Position numbers and translations under genes: made by a program. A DNA stretch of 64,000 bases, from contig NZ_JABWEB010000006.1 in assembly GCF_013369485.1 (NCBI RefSeq), forward strand, positions 1 to 64,000, in the 5' to 3' direction. The DNA is from Massilia sp. BJB1822 (GTDB lineage Bacteria > Pseudomonadota > Gammaproteobacteria > Burkholderiales > Burkholderiaceae_D). The notes beneath the pieces are model-generated. The model was not told the DNA's origin. It worked only from the letters and a program-made list of their open reading frames with translations, and ran no database searches. Positions 60,763-64,000 of this stretch are shown piece by piece (position 1 is the first letter of the stretch; each line of letters starts with the position of its first letter).

Positions 60763-61855
60763 TATGACGGGCCAGGGCCCAGCGGATGTGCTCGCAGACC
60801 AGCTCGGAGGGGTGGTCGAGACGGCTGCGCAGAGCGGCCACAATGGCGGGATCGCCTTTGGCGCCGAGATCGGCGGCATTGCCCAGGCCGACGGCCAGAT
60901 TGCGCAGCCAGCGTTCGTGGCCGATGCGGCGGATGGGGCTGCCTTCCATACGGCGGTTGAACTCGTCTTCGGTCCAGGCGAACAGTTCGATCATGCCGGC
61001 GCTGCCCAGGGCGTGGCGCTCGTCGAAATCGGGCAAGGTGGCGCGCTGGGCGAATTTGTTCCAGGGACAGGCGGTCTGGCAGTCGTCGCAGCCGTAGATG
61101 CGGTTGCCGATCAGGGGCCGCAGCTCCTCGGGAATGGCGCTTTTCAGCTCGATGGTCAGGTAGGAGATGCAGCGCCGCGCATCCATCCGCCCCGGCGCGA
61201 CGATGGCTTGGGTCGGACAGGCGGTGATGCAGGCGCTGCATTGGCCGCAGTGGGCGCCGGTCGGCTCGTCCACCGGCAGCGGCAGGTCGACCAGGACTTC
61301 GCCCATGAAGAACATGGAGCCGGCACTGCGGTTGATCAGCAGGGTGTGCTTGCCGCGCCAGCCCAGGCCGGATTTTTCGGCCAGCGGCAGCTCCATCACC
61401 GGCGCCGAGTCGGTGAACACGCGGAAGCCGAAGGGGCCGATGCCGGCCTGGATGCGGTCGGCCAGCTGCTGCAGGCGGGCGCGCAAGACCTTGTGGTAGT
61501 CGCGGCCACGGGCATACACCGAGATCACGGCGGCCGAGGGGTCGGCCAGGCGCCGCGCCTCGCGCTCGCGCCAGTCTTCGCTCTCGCCCTCCTTGTCCGC
61601 CGGCAGATAGTTCATGCGCGCCGTGATTACGCGCACCGTGCCGGGCACCAGCTCGGCCGGACGCGCCCTTTTCATGCCGTGGCTGGCCATATAGTCCATT
61701 TCGCCATGCATGCCCGCGTCAAGCCAGGCTTGCAGGCCGGCCTCCGCAGCGCTCAGGTCGATGTCGGTGATGCGCACTTCGGCGAAGCCCAGTTCCACGC
61801 CCCACGCCTTGATGGCGGCGGCGAGTTCGGCTAAATTGGCTTGAGAGAGGGACAT
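60758..61855 (-). CDS. queG: Epoxyqueuosine reductase
   Basis: A 365-residue QueG. Two [4Fe-4S] motifs are visible (CGQCSACITACPTQAI and CDDCQTACPWN), along with VYARGRDYHKVLRARL, a TDSAPVMELPLAEKSGLGWR segment and a C-terminal HEAT-like region (LRNLAVGLGNA). It performs the last step of queuosine synthesis with cobalamin. The start at 61855 (MSLSQANLAE) is preferred over a longer in-frame extension. It is divergent from tsaE. Confidence 0.94.
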   Translation of the reverse strand: MSLSQANLAELAAAIKAWGVELGFAEVRITDIDLSAAEAGLQAWLDAGMHGEMDYMASHGMKRARPAELVPGTVRVITARMNYLPADKEGESEDWREREARRLADPSAAVISVYARGRDYHKVLRARLQQLADRIQAGIGPFGFRVFTDSAPVMELPLAEKSGLGWRGKHTLLINRSAGSMFFMGEVLVDLPLPVDEPTGAHCGQCSACITACPTQAIVAPGRMDARRCISYLTIELKSAIPEELRPLIGNRIYGCDDCQTACPWNKFAQRATLPDFDERHALGSAGMIELFAWTEDEFNRRMEGSPIRRIGHERWLRNLAVGLGNAADLGAKGDPAIVAALRSRLDHPSELVCEHIRWALARHS

Positions 61856-61913
61856 CGGGACGCTCCGGCGATTACAATGCCGGCAGAACCGGATCAAACC
61901 AATATTTTACTCA

Positions 61914-62399
61914 ATGCCGCACTTTAAATCCCATTTGCACGACGAAGCCGGCACCGCCGCCCTGGGCGTGGCGCTGGCGCGCGCCCTGGCGCCCGGCCTG
62001 TCCATCTATCTGCACGGCGACCTGGGCGCCGGCAAAACCGCCCTCACGCGCGCCCTGCTGCACGCGGCCGGCCATGTGGGGCCGGTGAAAAGTCCGACCT
62101 ATACCCTGTCCGAGCCTTACCGCGTGCAGCTCGGCGGCAAGCCGCAGACCGTCATCCACTACGATCTGTACCGCATGGGCAGCCCGGAGGAATTCCTCGA
62201 CGCGGGCTTCCGCGAAGACTTCGACGGCGAGAATATCTGCATCGTCGAGTGGCCCGAGAAAGGCGAGCCGGTGCTGCCGCCGCCCGATCTGCACATTTTT
62301 CTCACTGTGGCCGGACAGGGGCGTGATGTAGAATTGCAAGCGTCGTCAGCTCTGGGCCAGTCATGCCTTCAACGCCTTTCCTTCGCACCGAATCTTTGA
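61914..62399 (+). CDS. tsaE: tRNA threonylcarbamoyladenosine biosynthesis ATPase TsaE
   Basis: A 161-residue TsaE P-loop ATPase (GDLGAGKTALTRALLH, then SPTYTLSEPY, HYDLYRM, FDGENICIVEWPEKG). It is needed with TsaB/TsaD for t6A37 modification. Its end overlaps the amiC start by 37 nt, so the two are translationally linked. Confidence 0.94.
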   Translation: MPHFKSHLHDEAGTAALGVALARALAPGLSIYLHGDLGAGKTALTRALLHAAGHVGPVKSPTYTLSEPYRVQLGGKPQTVIHYDLYRMGSPEEFLDAGFREDFDGENICIVEWPEKGEPVLPPPDLHIFLTVAGQGRDVELQASSALGQSCLQRLSFAPNL

Positions 62400-63892
62400 A
62401 CGCCAAGCCTGTTGCCCGGCGCACCGTCCTGAAAGCCGGCGGCACCTTGCTGCTGTCGGTACTCGCGCCCCAGCTGGCCCACGCCGCCCAGATCCTGGCC
62501 GTGCGCGTGTGGCCGGCCGATGACTATACCCGCGTCACGCTGGAAAACGACAGCGACCTGAAAACCAGCCACTTCCTGGTCAAGGATCCGGAACGCCTGG
62601 TGGTCGATATCGAAGGGCTGGAACTGAATCCGACCTTGAAAAGCCTGGTCGCCAAGATCCAGTCCAACGACCCGTACATCAAGCAGGTGCGCGTGGGCCA
62701 GAACAGGCCCAACGTGGTGCGCCTGGTGTTCGACCTGAAGGAAGAGGTCAAGCCGCAGGTGTTCACCCTGGCGCCGGTCGGCAATTACAAGCACCGCCTG
62801 ATCTTCGACCTGTATCCGGTGAAAGCGGTCGACCCGATCGCGGCCATGATCGAAAAAGGCGAGTGGTCGAGCGACAGCAAGAGCGCGACGGCGACGCAGC
62901 CTGCCATCACGGCCACGCCAGCGCCGCCGGCGGGCAGCGCCGCCAGCGGCGCGCAAGCCAATGCCGCCGGCGCCGCACCGGCCGGCAACGCATCCACCCA
63001 AGCGGCCGCCAACACTGCCGCCGTGCCGCATCCGGCGCCGCCTGGCGCCGCCGACGCGGGCAAGAACGGCGGCAAGCCCGATATCGCCGCAGCCAAGCCG
63101 GATGCCCGGCATGAAGGCCCAGCCGACGCCAAGGCGGAAGCCAAGGCCGAACAGCGCGCCGAGACGCGTCCCGGCAAGGTCACGCGCATGATCACCATCG
63201 CGCTCGATCCCGGCCATGGCGGCGAAGACCCCGGCGCCATCGGCGCGCGCGGCAGCCGCGAGAAGGATATCGTGCTGGCCATCGCCAAGCGCCTGAAGGC
63301 GCGCATCGAGGAGCATCCGAATATGCGCGTGATGCTGACGCGCGACGGCGACTACTTCGTGCCGCTGCCCACCCGCGTGGAAAAGGCGCGCAAGGTCGAT
63401 GCCGACCTGTTTGTCTCCATCCACGCCGACGCTTTCGTGCAGCCTTCGGCGCGCGGCTCCTCGGTCTTCGTGCTGTCGGAAAAAGGCGCCAGCTCGACGG
63501 CGGCGCGCTGGCTGGCGAACAAGGAAAACCAGGCCGACCTGATTGGCGGCGCGAACGTGAAAACGCCGGACAAGCAATTAGCCAGCGTGCTGTTCGACCT
63601 TTCCACCACAGCCCAGATCAACGACAGCATGAAGGTCGGCAAGGCGGTGCTGGGCGAAATCGGCGGCATCAACAAGCTGCACAAAGGCTCGGTGGAGCAG
63701 GCCGGATTCGCCGTGCTGAAAGCGCCCGACATCCCGTCCATCCTGATCGAAACGGCCTTCATCTCCAACCCGGAAGAGGAAGCGCGCCTTCTCGACAACG
63801 CCTATCAGGAACAGATCGCCAGCGCCATCGTCAAAGGCATCAAGAGCTACTTCGCCAAAAACCCGCCGCTCGCCAAGAGCCGGCAGACTTGA
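62363..63892 (+). CDS. amiC: N-acetylmuramoyl-L-alanine amidase AmiC
   Basis: A 509-residue exported amidase. A Tat-type leader (RRTVLKAGGTLLLSVLAPQL, ending AHA-A) is followed by an AMIN domain (about 40-160), a long Ala/Pro-rich linker (about 170-270) and an Amidase_3 domain. The Amidase_3 domain carries zinc ligands and catalytic residues in LDPGHGGEDPG, SREKDIVLA, SIHADAF and ETAFISNPEEE. It splits daughter-cell peptidoglycan at division. The tsaE-amiC order is common in betaproteobacteria. Confidence 0.94.
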   Translation: MPSTPFLRTESLNAKPVARRTVLKAGGTLLLSVLAPQLAHAAQILAVRVWPADDYTRVTLENDSDLKTSHFLVKDPERLVVDIEGLELNPTLKSLVAKIQSNDPYIKQVRVGQNRPNVVRLVFDLKEEVKPQVFTLAPVGNYKHRLIFDLYPVKAVDPIAAMIEKGEWSSDSKSATATQPAITATPAPPAGSAASGAQANAAGAAPAGNASTQAAANTAAVPHPAPPGAADAGKNGGKPDIAAAKPDARHEGPADAKAEAKAEQRAETRPGKVTRMITIALDPGHGGEDPGAIGARGSREKDIVLAIAKRLKARIEEHPNMRVMLTRDGDYFVPLPTRVEKARKVDADLFVSIHADAFVQPSARGSSVFVLSEKGASSTAARWLANKENQADLIGGANVKTPDKQLASVLFDLSTTAQINDSMKVGKAVLGEIGGINKLHKGSVEQAGFAVLKAPDIPSILIETAFISNPEEEARLLDNAYQEQIASAIVKGIKSYFAKNPPLAKSRQT

Positions 63893-63903
63893 GGAACAGC
63901 AGA

Positions 63904-64000
63904 ATGAGCAATATGGAACAGGCGGGCCAGTTGCCCGCCGTGCGCATCAAGGCGCAGGATGGCTCGCAAGCCCTGATCGCGCTGTATGGCGGCCATCTGC
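63904..64000 (+). CDS. D-hexose-6-phosphate mutarotase (partial, N-terminus)
   Basis: The first 32 codons are in the window (MSNMEQAGQLPAVRIKAQDG, then SQALIALYGGHL). The DG-x-A-xI-x-LYGGHL pattern matches the start of YeaD-type hexose-6-phosphate mutarotases (aldose 1-epimerase fold). The gene starts 11 nt after amiC and runs off the window. Confidence 0.65.
   Translation, partial: MSNMEQAGQLPAVRIKAQDGSQALIALYGGHL

Overview
The window is high-GC DNA from a Gram-negative bacterium, most likely a betaproteobacterium of the Oxalobacteraceae (Massilia / Duganella / Janthinobacterium-like). This is an inference from gene content: a PEP-CTERM protein tail, an LpxO lipid A hydroxylase, the rpsU-yqeY-dnaG-rpoD operon, RND efflux, two c-di-GMP enzymes, a TRAP dicarboxylate system and a tetracysteine secreted-peptide family. 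No database search was possible.

Layout. 1-4.2 kb: end of an exosortase substrate, lpxO, a cysteine-synthase-family enzyme, and an exported alpha/beta hydrolase divergent from an XRE/MmyB regulator. 4.4-8.6 kb: five small secreted peptides with a shared twin-cysteine pattern, interspersed with a TetR regulator, two palindromic candidate operators, and an epoxide-hydrolase-like/sugar-epimerase pair. 8.6-11 kb: an Xre-RES toxin-antitoxin module and small genes. 11-16.2 kb: a LysR/MFS pair, then an orphan type VI secretion island with hcp, a frameshifted LAS-metallopeptidase effector, and four tandem paralogous exported proteins that look like immunity proteins. 16.2-22 kb: a DUF5694-like protein, a chemoreceptor, IclR and ArsR regulators, a desaturase, an AT-rich small membrane protein and tRNA-Ile(CAU).

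22-36.8 kb is mostly core: rpoD, dnaG, yqeY, rpsU, a YhiN-type flavoprotein, ybiB, aroG, tsaD, a LysR regulator, a potassium-channel-like protein with a zinc ribbon, and a diguanylate cyclase. 36.9-50.2 kb: frnE-like, plsY, ybaK, a PAS-GGDEF-EAL protein, an RND efflux pair, an MFS transporter, xerD and ogt. 50.3-56.3 kb: a TRAP transporter (dctPQM) divergent from its probable two-component system (dctS/dctR), with a terminator between dctP and dctQ and a palindrome in the shared promoter region. 56.3-64 kb: two uncharacterised small proteins, a cyclase-family enzyme divergent from LysR, a MarR-CPBP operon, queG, tsaE, amiC and the start of a hexose-6-phosphate mutarotase.

Separate from the genes, a dispersed palindromic repeat with a GGTGCCTGACACC-type core occurs at five places, each at or close to the 3' end of a gene and often containing a stop codon. 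The least explained parts are the secreted tetracysteine peptides (4.4-8.6 kb), the Hcp/effector/immunity island (13.4-16.2 kb), this repeat family, and a structured 3' region at 50.3-50.6 kb.
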